A DNA stretch of 64,000 nt from Luteimicrobium sp042670205 (GCF_042670205.1 NZ_JBHUWD010000012.1:25223-89222), one strand, 5' to 3'. Positions 8,433 to 17,633 are shown, counted from the stretch's first letter. Translations and numbers: made by a program. The notes: a model not told the origin generated them from the sequence alone.

Positions 8433-9284
8433 GTGACCGACTCCCTCGCACCCGGCAGCACGCCCCGCCTCGCCGTCCTCGGCACGGGCGTCATGGGAGA
8501 GGCCGTGCTCGCCGGGGCGCTCGCGGGCGGGTGGTCCGCGGACGACGTCGTCGCGACCGTGCGGCGGGCGGAGCGCGCCGCACAGCTCGAGCAGGCGCAC
8601 GGCGTCTCGACCACGACGGACAACGTCGAGGCGGTCCGCGGCGCGGGTGTCGTGCTCGTGGCGGTCAAGCCCAAGGACGTGGTGACACTCCTGGCGGAGG
8701 TCGGTGGCGCGCTCGAGCCGGGCGTCGTCGTCGTGAGCCTCGTGGCCGGGCTGCCGACGGCCGCGTTCGAGGCCGCGCTCCCCACGGGCACCGCCGTCGT
8801 CCGGACGATGCCGAACACGCCCGCGCAGATCGGCGCGGGCGTGACCGCGATCAGCCCCGGCGCCCACGCGGCGGACGAGCACCTCGCGCTCGTGGAGCGG
8901 CTGCTCGCGGGGACCGGGCTCGTCGTGCGCGTCGCGGAGAAGGACCAGGACGCGGTCTCGGCGGTCTCGGGCTCCGGTCCGGCGTACGTGTTCTACCTGG
9001 TCGACGCGCTGGCCGAGGCGGGGGTGCTGCTCGGGCTCACGCGCCAGGTCGCCCTGCAGATCGCGACGCAGACCGTGCTGGGCGCGGGCCGCCTGCTCGA
9101 CGAGACGGGCGAGCACCCGGCGATCCTGCGGGAGAAGGTGTCCTCGCCGGGCGGGACCACCGTCCGGGCGCTGCGACGGCTCGACGCCGGCGGCGTACGG
9201 GCGGCGTTCCTCGACGCGCTCGAGGCCGCGCACGCCCGCTCGGCCGAGATCGCCGCCGCGTACGCGCCGCGCGCGGAGGGCTGA
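8433..9284 (+). CDS. proC: Pyrroline-5-carboxylate reductase
   Basis: Reduces 1-pyrroline-5-carboxylate to proline with NAD(P)H, the last step of proline synthesis. 283 residues from a GTG with GGAGGAA 6 bases upstream. The N-terminal Rossmann motif is RLAVLGTGVMGEAVLAG; the family signatures VRTMPNTPAQIGAGVTA and the C-terminal EKVSSPGGTTVRALRRLD are intact. Its stop is one base from the LacI start at 9286, so regulator and proC may share a transcript although their functions differ. Confidence 0.95.
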   Translation: MTDSLAPGSTPRLAVLGTGVMGEAVLAGALAGGWSADDVVATVRRAERAAQLEQAHGVSTTTDNVEAVRGAGVVLVAVKPKDVVTLLAEVGGALEPGVVVVSLVAGLPTAAFEAALPTGTAVVRTMPNTPAQIGAGVTAISPGAHAADEHLALVERLLAGTGLVVRVAEKDQDAVSAVSGSGPAYVFYLVDALAEAGVLLGLTRQVALQIATQTVLGAGRLLDETGEHPAILREKVSSPGGTTVRALRRLDAGGVRAAFLDALEAAHARSAEIAAAYAPRAEG

Positions 9285-9285
9285 C

Positions 9286-10341
9286 ATGGCCGAGACGGCG
9301 GGGAAGTCGCGGGCGGGCGGCCGCCTGCCTTCGATGGCGGACGTCGCGCAGGTCGCGGGCGTCTCGCACCAGACCGTGTCACGGGTCCTCAACGACCACC
9401 CGAGCGTGCGCGAGGAGACCCGCGCGCGCGTCCTCGACGCGATCGCCCAGCTCGGGTACCGCCGCAACAGCGCCGCGCGGGCCCTCGTGACCCGCCGCAC
9501 CCGGACCATCGGGATCCTCACGACCGGCTCGGCGCTCTACGGGCCGACGAGCACCGCGGTCGCGATCGAGGAGGCGGCGCGCGAGCGCGGGTACTTCGTC
9601 TCGCTCGCGTCGGTCCGCAGCTTCGAGCACGAGCGCTTGCGCGACGCGCTCGACCACTTCATGAGCCAGGCGGTCGAGGGGATCGTGGTGATCGCGCCGC
9701 AGGAGGACGTCGCCGCCGCGGTCGAGTCGATCGAGACCGGGCTGCCCGTGGTCATGATCGCCGCGCTCGACACCGAGCCGGTGCGCTCCGGGACCATCAC
9801 GGTCGCCGTCGACCACCACCTCGGCGCGTACCGCGCGACGCAGCACCTGCTCGACCTCGGGCACGAGACGGTCGTCCATCTCGCGGGCCCGGTCGACTGG
9901 TTCGACGCCCGTCAGCGCGAGCGCGGCTGGCGAGACGCCCTGGAGGAGCGGGGCCGGGAGGTGCCGGAGGTCGTCCGGTGCGACTGGTCGGCCCGCTCGG
10001 GCTACGAGGCCGCGCGGCGGCTGGGGCGCCGCGTGCGTGCGGGCGAGGGCCCGACGGCGGTCTTCGCCGCCAACGACCAGCTCGCGCTGGGCGTCCTGCG
10101 CGCCCTGTGGGAGCAGGGCGTCGACGTGCCCGGCGACGTGTCGGTGGTCGGCTTCGACGACATCGACGGCGCGGCGTACTTCGTGCCGTCGCTGACGACC
10201 GTGAGCCAGCCGTTCGTGTCGCTCGGGCGGCGCTGCCTGCAGGCGCTGACCGAGGCGATCGAGGGCGCGCAGGTCGGGCGCCTGCTGATCGAGCCGATGC
10301 TCGTCCTGCGTGCCAGCAGCGGGCCGCCGCGCGCGTCCTGA
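9286..10341 (+). CDS. LacI-family regulator, predicted repressor of L-arabinose genes
   Basis: 351 residues: an N-terminal LacI helix-turn-helix (MADVAQVAGVSHQTVSRVLN) with hinge helix (NSAARALVTRRT), then a periplasmic-binding-like effector domain ending in IEPMLVLRASS. The recognition helix SHQTVSRVLN differs from E. coli LacI (SYQTVSRVVN) at only two positions. This fits the palindromes TGTGAGCGCTAACA that lie just downstream and recur at 14761, 19141, 19171 and 54179, which are near the ideal lac operator. I therefore infer that it represses araBDA, both CUT2 importers and the arabinanase gene, with L-arabinose or a derivative as inducer. Confidence 0.85.
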   Translation: MAETAGKSRAGGRLPSMADVAQVAGVSHQTVSRVLNDHPSVREETRARVLDAIAQLGYRRNSAARALVTRRTRTIGILTTGSALYGPTSTAVAIEEAARERGYFVSLASVRSFEHERLRDALDHFMSQAVEGIVVIAPQEDVAAAVESIETGLPVVMIAALDTEPVRSGTITVAVDHHLGAYRATQHLLDLGHETVVHLAGPVDWFDARQRERGWRDALEERGREVPEVVRCDWSARSGYEAARRLGRRVRAGEGPTAVFAANDQLALGVLRALWEQGVDVPGDVSVVGFDDIDGAAYFVPSLTTVSQPFVSLGRRCLQALTEAIEGAQVGRLLIEPMLVLRASSGPPRAS

Positions 10342-10360
10342 CCGTGGGTCGGGCGCGCTG

Positions 10361-10421
10361 TTGACAGGGCGCCCGGTGTGAGCGCTAACATCTCCCTACC
10401 GCTGGAATGTGAGCGCTAACA
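10361..10421 (+). promoter_or_regulatory. araBDA promoter with two lac-like operators
   Basis: TTGACA at 10361-10366 is followed by TGTGAGCGCTAACA at 10377-10390, whose end supplies a possible -10 (TAACAT, 10386-10391, 19-bp spacing). A second identical operator at 10408-10421 is 31 bp downstream, close to three helical turns. One site covers the -10 and the other the start region, so binding should block transcription. Confidence 0.7.
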
Positions 10422-10484
10422 GGTGCTTCTGGGCGGTCAGCGCCGCGGCACGGTCGCCGCGGCGGTACGCGAGAGGACGCTCGG

Positions 10485-12131
10485 ATGGCACAGACGCCCG
10501 ACCCGTCGGCGCAGGCGACGGCCGGCACCGCCCCGGAGGCGCGCGAGGCCCTGGTCGCAGGCCGCACCACGCTCGGCATCGAGCTCGGCTCGACCCGGAT
10601 CAAGGCGTGCCTCGTCGGGCCCGACGGTACGCCGCTCGCGAGCGGCGACCATGCGTGGGAGAACCGGCTCGAGGACGGGTACTGGACCTACTCGCTCGAC
10701 GACGTGTGGTCGGGCCTGCAGGCCTGCTACGCCTCGCTCGTCGACGACGCGGAGCGCCGTTTCGGCGTCCGGCCCACCACCTACCGGGCGCTCGGCGTGT
10801 CCGCCATGATGCACGGCTACCTCGCTTTCGACGCCCAGGGCGAGCTGCTGGTCCCCTTCCGGACCTGGCGCAACACCACGACCGAGCGCGCTGCGGGCGA
10901 GCTCACCGAGCTGCTCGGGTACAACGTGCCGTTGCGGTGGTCCGTCGCGCACTTCTACCAGGCCGTGCTCGACGACGAGCCCCACGTCGCGCAGGTCCGC
11001 TCGCTCACCACGCTCGCCGGCTACGTCCACCGCCGGCTCACCGGGCGCAATGTGCTCGGGATCGGCGACGCGTCGGGCATGTTCCCCGTCGATCCGGCCG
11101 TCAAGACCTACGACCGTCGCATGCTCGACCAGTTCGACCGGCTCGTCGCCGAGCGCCGCCCGGAGCTCCAGGCGCGCGCCCTCGAGGAGCTGCTGCCCGA
11201 GGTGCTCCTCGCCGGGCACGAGGCCGGCACGCTCACCGCCGACGGCGCGGCCCTGCTCGACCCGTCCGGTGCGCTGCAGCCGGGAGTCCCGCTCTGCCCG
11301 CCCGAGGGCGACGCCGGCACGGGCATGGTCGCGACGCACGCCGTCGCCCCTCGGACCGGCAACGTCAGCGTCGGTACGAGCATCTTCGCGATGGTCGTGC
11401 TCGAGAAGCCGCTCGAGCACGTGCACCCGGAGCTCGACCTCGTCACCACGCCCGCGGGCGACCTCGTCGCGATGGTGCACTGCAACAACGGCGCGAGCGA
11501 GCTCGGTGCGTGGGCGGGCCTGTTCGGCCGGTTCGCCGAGCTCAGCGCGCCCGGCGAGGCGCCCGACGCCGACGCCGTGTTCGCGCTCCTGCTCCGCGAG
11601 GCGCTCGAGGGCGACGCCGACGCCGGTGGGCTCACGGCCTACAACTACCTGTCGGGCGAGCCCGTGACGGGCCTCACCGAGGGGCGCCCGCTCCTCGTTC
11701 GCGGCCCCGACAGCGCCTTCACGCTCGCCAACCTCGTGCGCGCCCAGGTCTATGCCGCCTTCGGCGCGCTCAGCCTCGGCATGCGCGTGCTCGACGCCGA
11801 GGGCGTCCGACTCGACACGATGGTCGCCCACGGCGGGCTGTTCCGGACCCAGGGCGTGGCCCAGCGGCTGCTCGCCGCCGCGCTCGGCGCGCCGGTCGCC
11901 GTCGGGAGCTCGGCCGGGGAGGGCGGCGCCTGGGGCATCGCGGTGCTGGCGTCGTACCTCGGTGACGAGTCGGGCCTCGACCTGGCCGGCTACCTCGACG
12001 AGCACGTGTTCGCGGAGGCCGCGGTCCACGTCGTCGAGCCGGACCCCGCCGACCTCGCCGGGTACGCGACCTTCCTCGACCGCTACGCGGCGGGCCTCGT
12101 CGTCGAGAGGGCGGCCACCGATGCGCTCTGA
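10485..12131 (+). CDS. araB: FGGY-family sugar kinase, probable L-ribulokinase
   Basis: Phosphorylates a ketopentose, most likely L-ribulose to L-ribulose 5-phosphate. 548 residues. The FGGY N-terminal fold shows the phosphate-1 loop TLGIELGSTRIKACLVGPDG near residue 29 and a second ATP-binding loop GNVSVGTSIFAMVV near residue 290; MVAHGGLFRTQGVAQRLLAAALG in the C-terminal lobe is the conserved FGGY region (shown here as motif, about residue 445). Family sequence alone could also suggest a xylulokinase relative; ribulokinase is favoured because the next genes are araD and araA. It is first in the operon behind the double-operator promoter. Confidence 0.82.
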   Translation: MAQTPDPSAQATAGTAPEAREALVAGRTTLGIELGSTRIKACLVGPDGTPLASGDHAWENRLEDGYWTYSLDDVWSGLQACYASLVDDAERRFGVRPTTYRALGVSAMMHGYLAFDAQGELLVPFRTWRNTTTERAAGELTELLGYNVPLRWSVAHFYQAVLDDEPHVAQVRSLTTLAGYVHRRLTGRNVLGIGDASGMFPVDPAVKTYDRRMLDQFDRLVAERRPELQARALEELLPEVLLAGHEAGTLTADGAALLDPSGALQPGVPLCPPEGDAGTGMVATHAVAPRTGNVSVGTSIFAMVVLEKPLEHVHPELDLVTTPAGDLVAMVHCNNGASELGAWAGLFGRFAELSAPGEAPDADAVFALLLREALEGDADAGGLTAYNYLSGEPVTGLTEGRPLLVRGPDSAFTLANLVRAQVYAAFGALSLGMRVLDAEGVRLDTMVAHGGLFRTQGVAQRLLAAALGAPVAVGSSAGEGGAWGIAVLASYLGDESGLDLAGYLDEHVFAEAAVHVVEPDPADLAGYATFLDRYAAGLVVERAATDAL

Positions 12132-12191
12132 ACCTGCGCCCGGCGTCGCCGGGCCCGCGACAGCCCCGATCCTGACGCTGGAGGACCCCCG

Positions 12192-12971
12192 ATGACTGCC
12201 GAGCCCACGCGGCCCCCCTTCTCCGTGGCCGTCCGTGCCGCGGTCGACGCGGCACGCGTGCAGGTCGCCGCGCTGCACGCCGAGCTCCCGCGCTGGGACC
12301 TCGTGGTGTGGACCGCCGGCAACGTCTCGCAGCGCGTCGTCGTCGACCCCGCCGCCGGACCCGGGCCGGACGACCTCCTCGTCATCAAGCCGTCGGGCGT
12401 CACCTACGACGAGCTCACCCCCGACGCCATGGTCGTGTGCGACCTCGACGGGAACCTCCTCGAGGGGGAGCGGAGCCCGTCGTCGGACACCGCGGCGCAC
12501 GCGTACGTGTACCGGAGCCGGCCCGACCTGGGCGGCGTCGTGCACACGCACTCGACCTACGCGACGGCCTGGGCCGCGCGGGCCGAGGAGATCCCGTGCG
12601 TGCTCACGATGATGGCCGACGAGTTCGGCGGCCCCGTCCCCGTGGGGCCGTTCGCGATCATCGGCGACGACTCGATCGGGCGCGGGATCGTCGAGACGCT
12701 CGAGGGCTCCCGGTCGCCCGCGGTGCTCATGCGCAACCACGGGCCATTCACCGTCGGGCGTGACGCCAAGGCAGCCGTCAAGGCGGCCGTCATGCTGGAA
12801 GAGGTGGCGCGGACGATCCACATCTCGCGGCAGCTCGGCGAGCCGCTCCCCATCGACCCGGTCGACGTCGACCGGCTCTACGACCGGTACCAGAACGTCT
12901 ACGGACAGGGTCCCGCGAGCGGCGCAGACGCCGCCGGGCCCGCCACGAACGCCGAGGAGGCACGAGCATGA
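12192..12971 (+). CDS. araD: L-ribulose-5-phosphate 4-epimerase
   Basis: Class II aldolase-fold epimerase converting L-ribulose 5-phosphate to D-xylulose 5-phosphate with a zinc ion. 259 residues, with an N-terminus a little longer than in enterobacterial AraD. Visible are the phosphate-binding GNVSQR and KPSGVTYDELTP segments, zinc ligands His118 and His120 in VVHTHSTYATAW, and a later histidine in LMRNHGPFTVG. It follows the kinase after 60 bases and overlaps araA by four bases (ATGA), so translation of the two is coupled. Confidence 0.94.
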   Translation: MTAEPTRPPFSVAVRAAVDAARVQVAALHAELPRWDLVVWTAGNVSQRVVVDPAAGPGPDDLLVIKPSGVTYDELTPDAMVVCDLDGNLLEGERSPSSDTAAHAYVYRSRPDLGGVVHTHSTYATAWAARAEEIPCVLTMMADEFGGPVPVGPFAIIGDDSIGRGIVETLEGSRSPAVLMRNHGPFTVGRDAKAAVKAAVMLEEVARTIHISRQLGEPLPIDPVDVDRLYDRYQNVYGQGPASGADAAGPATNAEEARA

Positions 12972-14497
12972 CCAGCGGCAGCAGCGATCCCCGAAGCCCG
13001 TTCGAGGGCAAGGAGATCTGGTTCCTCACCGGGTCGCAGGACCTCTACGGCGACGACGTCCTCGCCCAGGTCGCCGCGCAGTCCCAGCAGGTCGCGGCCG
13101 CGCTCGACGGCGCCTCCGCGGTTCCGGTGCGCGTGGTCTGGAAGCCCGTGCTCAAGGACAGCGAGTCCATCCGGCGCGCGATCCTCGACGCCAACGCCGA
13201 CGACGCGTGCCTCGGCCTCGTGGCGTGGATGCACACGTTCAGCCCCGCCAAGATGTGGATCCGCGGCCTCGACGCCCTCGCGACGCCGCTCCTGCAGCTC
13301 CACACGCAGGCGAACGTCGAGCTGCCGTACGACAGCATCGACATGGACTTCATGAACCTCAACCAGGCCGCCCACGGCGACCGCGAGTTCGGGTACGTCC
13401 TCAGCCGGATGAACGTGCCGCGCAAGGTCGTCGTCGGGCACACCACCGACCCGCGCGTCCAGGCCCAGGTCGGCACGTGGGCGCGTGCCGCCGCCGGGTA
13501 CGGGGAGCTGCGCGGCATGCGGCTCGCGCGCTTCGGCGACAACATGCGCAACGTCGCCGTCACCGAGGGCGACAAGACCGAGGCCGAGGTGCACTTCGGG
13601 GTCTCGGTCAACACCTGGGGCGTGAACGACCTCGTCGCGCGCGTGGACGCCGTGTCGGAGGCCGACGTCGACCTGCTCGTCAAGGAGTACGAGGAGCTGT
13701 ACGACGTCGTGCCCGAGCTGCGGGCCGGCGGCGAGCGGCACGAGTCGCTGCGCTACGGCGCCCGCATCGAGGTGGGGCTGCGGTCGTTCCTCGAGGAAGG
13801 CGGGTTCTCCGCGTTCACGACGAGCTTCGAGGACCTCGGCGGCCTCCGTCAGCTCCCCGGCCTCGCCGTCCAGCGCCTCATGGCCGACGGCTACGGGTTC
13901 GGCGCCGAGGGCGACTGGAAGACCGCGGTGCTCGTCCGGGTCGCGAAGGTCATGGGCTACGGCCTCCCCGGCGGCTCGTCGCTCATGGAGGACTACACCT
14001 ACGACCTCGTGCCGGGGTCCGAGCTCATCCTCGGCGCGCACATGCTCGAGGTCTGCCCGACGCTCACCACGAAGCGTCCCCGCCTCGAGATCCACCCGCT
14101 CGGCATCGGCGACCGCGAGGACCCCGTGCGCCTCGTGTTCGAGGCCGACGCCGGCCCGGGGCTCGTCGTCGCCATGAGCGACATGCGCGACCGGTTCCGT
14201 CTCGTCGCCAACGTGGTCGACGTCGTCGAGGCCCCGCACGACCTGCCGCGCCTGCCCGTCGGGCACGCGCTGTGGGCGCCGCAGCCCGACCTCGCCACGT
14301 CGGCGGGGGCCTGGCTGCTCGCGGGCGCCGCGCACCACACCGTGATGACGACGGCGTTGGACGTCGAGGTCTTCGAGGACCTCGCCCGGATGTCGCAGAC
14401 CGAGCTCCTCACCATCGACGCCACCACGACGCAGCGCGGGTTCGAGCGCGAGCTGCGCTGGAACGCCGTCTACCACCGGGTCGCCGACGGCATCTGA
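12968..14497 (+). CDS. araA: L-arabinose isomerase
   Basis: Isomerises L-arabinose to L-ribulose, the first catabolic step. 509 residues. All four metal/catalytic residues known from E. coli AraA can be placed: Glu314 (GAEGDWKTA), Glu341 (SLMEDYTYD), His358 (GAHMLEVCP) and a histidine at 456/457 (GAAHHTVM). Start overlaps araD by four bases. Last gene of araBDA; a long hairpin follows at 14509-14549, and part of the araA 3' end is duplicated as the left arm of that hairpin. Confidence 0.97.
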   Translation: MTSGSSDPRSPFEGKEIWFLTGSQDLYGDDVLAQVAAQSQQVAAALDGASAVPVRVVWKPVLKDSESIRRAILDANADDACLGLVAWMHTFSPAKMWIRGLDALATPLLQLHTQANVELPYDSIDMDFMNLNQAAHGDREFGYVLSRMNVPRKVVVGHTTDPRVQAQVGTWARAAAGYGELRGMRLARFGDNMRNVAVTEGDKTEAEVHFGVSVNTWGVNDLVARVDAVSEADVDLLVKEYEELYDVVPELRAGGERHESLRYGARIEVGLRSFLEEGGFSAFTTSFEDLGGLRQLPGLAVQRLMADGYGFGAEGDWKTAVLVRVAKVMGYGLPGGSSLMEDYTYDLVPGSELILGAHMLEVCPTLTTKRPRLEIHPLGIGDREDPVRLVFEADAGPGLVVAMSDMRDRFRLVANVVDVVEAPHDLPRLPVGHALWAPQPDLATSAGAWLLAGAAHHTVMTTALDVEVFEDLARMSQTELLTIDATTTQRGFERELRWNAVYHRVADGI

Positions 14498-14508
14498 CCC
14501 CTCGATCC

Positions 14509-14549
14509 ACCGGGTCGCCGACGGGGTCTGAGACCGTCGGCGGCCCGGT
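14509..14549 (+). terminator. Hairpin terminator after araBDA
   Basis: A 16-bp stem (14509-14524 with 14534-14549, one G-U pair) and 9-base loop follow the araA stop. It lacks a clear T run, as is usual at this GC content. The left arm repeats 14475-14490 inside araA exactly. Confidence 0.65.
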
Positions 14550-14744
14550 CACCACCGTCCGCCGGGCGCCCTCGCGGCCCCGGCGGTTCGGCGTGCCCGC
14601 CGGCGACGCGGCGTCCGAGCCCGGACCGGGTGCGCGGCCGCCCACGGCTCCAGACGCGACGACGTCGTCGCCGTGGACCGCAGCGCGCGAGCGCCACGGT
14701 TCTGATGCCTCCGACAACCTCCAACAAGGTTGCCTGATAGCCAT
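14550..14744. other. Noncoding spacer upstream of the ChvE-type transporter promoter
   Basis: Between the araA terminator and the next -35 box I see no convincing gene. The only structure noted is a short inverted repeat, CAACC at 14715-14719 and GGTTG at 14728-14732, 13 bases before the -35 box, which could be an activator site but is weak. The full gene-free stretch runs 14498-14875. Confidence 0.4.
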
Positions 14745-14775
14745 TTGACACGTCCTTCCTTGTGAGCGTTAACAT
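14745..14775 (+). promoter_or_regulatory. Promoter of ChvE/MmsAB-type transporter with one lac-like operator
   Basis: TTGACA at 14745-14750 and TGTGAGCGTTAACA at 14761-14774 repeat the layout of the araB promoter: 10 bases between -35 and operator, and TAACAT (14770-14775) as possible -10. Only one operator copy is present, with one change in its centre. Confidence 0.68.
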
Positions 14776-14875
14776 CGCCGGACGCCTCACCCGCGACCGC
14801 TCGCGGTGGCCCGCCCGACAGGGCGAGGGCCGCCGCAGCGAGCGGCTCGGGTGCCGCACCACCCAAGGAGGAACA

Positions 14876-16021
14876 GTGAAGTTCTCGATGCGCAAGACGG
14901 CGGTCACCCTCGTGGCCGCCGGCCTGCTGGTCACGACGGCGGCCTGCTCCGGCAGCGGCCGTGGAGGCTCGGGTGGTGGTGACGCCAGCTCGAGCGCCGA
15001 CACGAAGGGCTCGCTCGTCGGCATCGCGATGCCGACCAAGGTCGACCAGCGCTGGATCCAGGACGGTGACAACGTCGTCAAGTACCTCAAGGACGCCGGC
15101 TACAAGACCGACCTCGAGTACGCGGACAACGACATCCCGACCCAGGGTCAGCAGATCGAGACCATGATCACCAAGGGCGCGAAGGTGATCATCATCGCGT
15201 CGATCGACGGCGGCGCCCTCGGCCAGCAGCTCGACGACGCGAAGGCGGCGGGCGTGAAGGTGATCGCGTACGACCGCCTGCTCACGGGCAACGAGAACGT
15301 CGACTACTACGCCACCTTCGACAACTTCAAGGTCGGGGTGCAGCAGGCGAACTCGCTCCTGACCGGCCTCGGCTACCTCGACGCGAACGGCAGCAAGACC
15401 GGGAAGAAGGGCCCCTGGCACGTCGAGCTGTTCGCGGGCAGCCCGGACGACAACAACGCGACGTTCTTCTACAACGGCGCCATGAGCGTCCTCAAGCCGC
15501 TCATCGCCGACGGCACGATCGTCGTCACGAGCGGGCAGACCGGGTTCAGCCAGATCGCCATCCAGGGCTGGGACCCGGCCACGGCGAAGCACCGCATGGA
15601 CGACCTGCTGGCCAAGAGCTACTCGAGCGGCAAGGTCAAGCTCGACGGCGTCCTGTCGCCCTACGACGGCCTGTCGAACGGCATCCTGTCCGCGCTGACC
15701 GCGGGCGGCTACAAGCCGAACAGTGCCGACTGGCCGGTCATCACGGGGCAGGACGCCGAGGTGACGAGCGTCAAGAACATCGTCAAGGGCGAGCAGTACT
15801 CGACGATCTTCAAGGACACCCGGAAGCTGGCGACCCAGGCCGTCGACATGACCGAGGCGCTGCTCCAGGGCAAGACGCCCGAGATCAACGACACGAAGAG
15901 CTACGACAACGGCAAGAAGGTCGTGCCGACGTACCTCCTCCAGCCCGTCGTCGTCACGAAGGCGAACTACCAGAAGGAGCTCGTCGACAGCGGCTACTAC
16001 ACCGCGGACGACCTCAAGTAG
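14876..16021 (+). CDS. Multiple-monosaccharide ABC transporter substrate-binding lipoprotein (ChvE type)
   Basis: 381 residues from a GTG with AAGGAGG about 8 bases upstream. A lipoprotein signal with lipobox LVTTAAC (Cys24) is followed by a Gly/Ser linker and a type I periplasmic-binding fold: LVGIAMPTKVDQRWIQDGDN, the Asp-rich IIASIDGGALGQQL, and LTGNENVDYYATFDNFKVG. Overall pattern matches ChvE/XylF-like proteins that bind L-arabinose, D-xylose or D-galactose outside the membrane. It is separated from its ATPase gene by a hairpin at 16040-16070, a common way to make more binding protein than membrane parts. The operator upstream suggests arabinose control. Confidence 0.88.
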   Translation: MKFSMRKTAVTLVAAGLLVTTAACSGSGRGGSGGGDASSSADTKGSLVGIAMPTKVDQRWIQDGDNVVKYLKDAGYKTDLEYADNDIPTQGQQIETMITKGAKVIIIASIDGGALGQQLDDAKAAGVKVIAYDRLLTGNENVDYYATFDNFKVGVQQANSLLTGLGYLDANGSKTGKKGPWHVELFAGSPDDNNATFFYNGAMSVLKPLIADGTIVVTSGQTGFSQIAIQGWDPATAKHRMDDLLAKSYSSGKVKLDGVLSPYDGLSNGILSALTAGGYKPNSADWPVITGQDAEVTSVKNIVKGEQYSTIFKDTRKLATQAVDMTEALLQGKTPEINDTKSYDNGKKVVPTYLLQPVVVTKANYQKELVDSGYYTADDLK

Positions 16022-16039
16022 CCCGACGCAGGTCCGGCA

Positions 16040-16070
16040 GGGGGCGGGCGCCCGCGCGGCGCCCGTCCCC
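16040..16070 (+). terminator. Intra-operon hairpin after binding-protein gene
   Basis: GGGGGCGGGCGCC at 16040-16052 pairs with GGCGCCCGTCCCC at 16058-16070 (13 bp, one G-U), loop 5. It probably ends part of the transcripts or protects the upstream message from decay. Confidence 0.6.
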
Positions 16071-16088
16071 CCGCGGTCAGGAGGAGAC

Positions 16089-17633
16089 ATGGCCGAGGAC
16101 ACCATCCTCGAGATGCGGTCCATCACCAAGGAGTTCCCGGGCGTCAAGGCGCTCGACGACGTCACCCTGAAGGTCCGGCGCGGCGAGGTCCATGCGATCT
16201 GCGGCGAGAACGGCGCGGGCAAGTCCACGCTCATGAACGTGCTGTCGGGCGTGTACCCGCACGGGACGTACGACGGCGAGATCGTCTACGACGGCCAGGA
16301 GTGCCGGTTCGGCTCGACGCACGACTCGGAGCGTGCCGGCATCGTGATCATCCACCAGGAGCTGGCGCTCAGCCCGTACCTGACGATGGCCGAGAACGTC
16401 TTCATCGGGAACGAGCGGTCACGGCGCGGCTGGATCAGCTGGAACCGCACGGAACGAGACGCGAAGCAGTACCTCGAGAGGGTGGGGCTGCACGACAACC
16501 CGAGCACTCGTGTCCTCGACCTGGGGGTCGGCAAGCAGCAGCTCGTCGAGATCGCGAAGGCGCTCGCGAAGGACGTCGAGCTGCTGATCCTCGACGAGCC
16601 GACGGCCGCGCTCAACGACGACGACTCGGGCCACCTGCTCGACCTCATCCTCGAGCTCAAGGCCGAGGGCGTCACGTCCATCCTGATCTCGCACAAGCTG
16701 AACGAGATCAAGAAGGTCGCCGACTCGGTCACGATCATCCGCGACGGCCGGACCATCGAGACCCTCGACGCGTCGTCGGCGGAGGTCACCGAGGACCGGA
16801 TCATCCGCGGGATGGTCGGCCGGGACATGACCCACCGGTTCCCGGACCGGGAGCCGCACATCGGTGCCGAGCTGTTCCGGATCGAGGACTGGACCGTCCA
16901 CCACCCGTCGGACCGGGAGCGCGTCGTCGTCGACCACGCGAACCTCCGGGTGCACGCGGGGGAGATCGTCGGGATCGCGGGACTCATGGGCGCCGGCCGC
17001 ACGGAGCTCGCGATGAGCGTGTTCGGGCAGAGCTGGGGCGTCGGCATCTCCGGACGCGCGTACAAGCGCGGGGAGCAGGTCGACCTGAGGTCCGTGCACG
17101 CCGCCGTCGAGCAGGGCATCGCCTACGCCACCGAGGACCGCAAGCAGTACGGCCTCAACCTCATCGACGACATCGCCCGCAACATCTCGGCCGCCGGGCT
17201 GCGCAAGCTCGCCCACGCCGGGTGGGTGGACCCCAACGCCGAGCACGTCGTCGCCGAGCGCTACCGCCGGGACATGAACATCAAGGCGCCGTCGGTCAAC
17301 GCGATCGTCGGGAAGCTCTCCGGCGGCAACCAGCAGAAGGTCGTCCTGTCGAAGTGGATGTACACCGACCCGGACGTGCTGTTCCTCGACGAGCCGACGC
17401 GCGGCATCGACGTCGGCGCCAAGTACGAGATCTACACGATCATCCACCAGCTCGCCGCAGCGGGTAAGGGGATCGTCATGATCTCGTCCGAGCTGCCGGA
17501 GCTCCTGGGCATGTGCGACCGCATCTACACGATCTCCGAGGGGGTCGTCACCGCCGACGTCCCGCGGGCCGAGGCCACGCCGGAACGTCTCATGCAGTAC
17601 ATGACCGCAGTCAAGGAAGAGGACCACGAATGA
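16089..17633 (+). CDS. mmsA: Sugar ABC transporter ATP-binding protein, MmsA/GguA type
   Basis: 514 residues with two fused ATPase domains, as in CUT2 importers. The first domain has Walker A GENGAGKST (about 39-47), signature LGVGKQQLVEIAKAL and Walker B LLILDEPTAAL. The second has the degenerate Walker A GLMGAGRTEL normal for this family, signature LSGGNQQKV and VLFLDEPTRGIDVG. It powers the importer with the binding protein at 14876 and the permease at 17630, whose ATG overlaps its stop by four bases. The name follows actinobacterial usage for multiple-monosaccharide transporters. Confidence 0.92.
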   Translation: MAEDTILEMRSITKEFPGVKALDDVTLKVRRGEVHAICGENGAGKSTLMNVLSGVYPHGTYDGEIVYDGQECRFGSTHDSERAGIVIIHQELALSPYLTMAENVFIGNERSRRGWISWNRTERDAKQYLERVGLHDNPSTRVLDLGVGKQQLVEIAKALAKDVELLILDEPTAALNDDDSGHLLDLILELKAEGVTSILISHKLNEIKKVADSVTIIRDGRTIETLDASSAEVTEDRIIRGMVGRDMTHRFPDREPHIGAELFRIEDWTVHHPSDRERVVVDHANLRVHAGEIVGIAGLMGAGRTELAMSVFGQSWGVGISGRAYKRGEQVDLRSVHAAVEQGIAYATEDRKQYGLNLIDDIARNISAAGLRKLAHAGWVDPNAEHVVAERYRRDMNIKAPSVNAIVGKLSGGNQQKVVLSKWMYTDPDVLFLDEPTRGIDVGAKYEIYTIIHQLAAAGKGIVMISSELPELLGMCDRIYTISEGVVTADVPRAEATPERLMQYMTAVKEEDHE

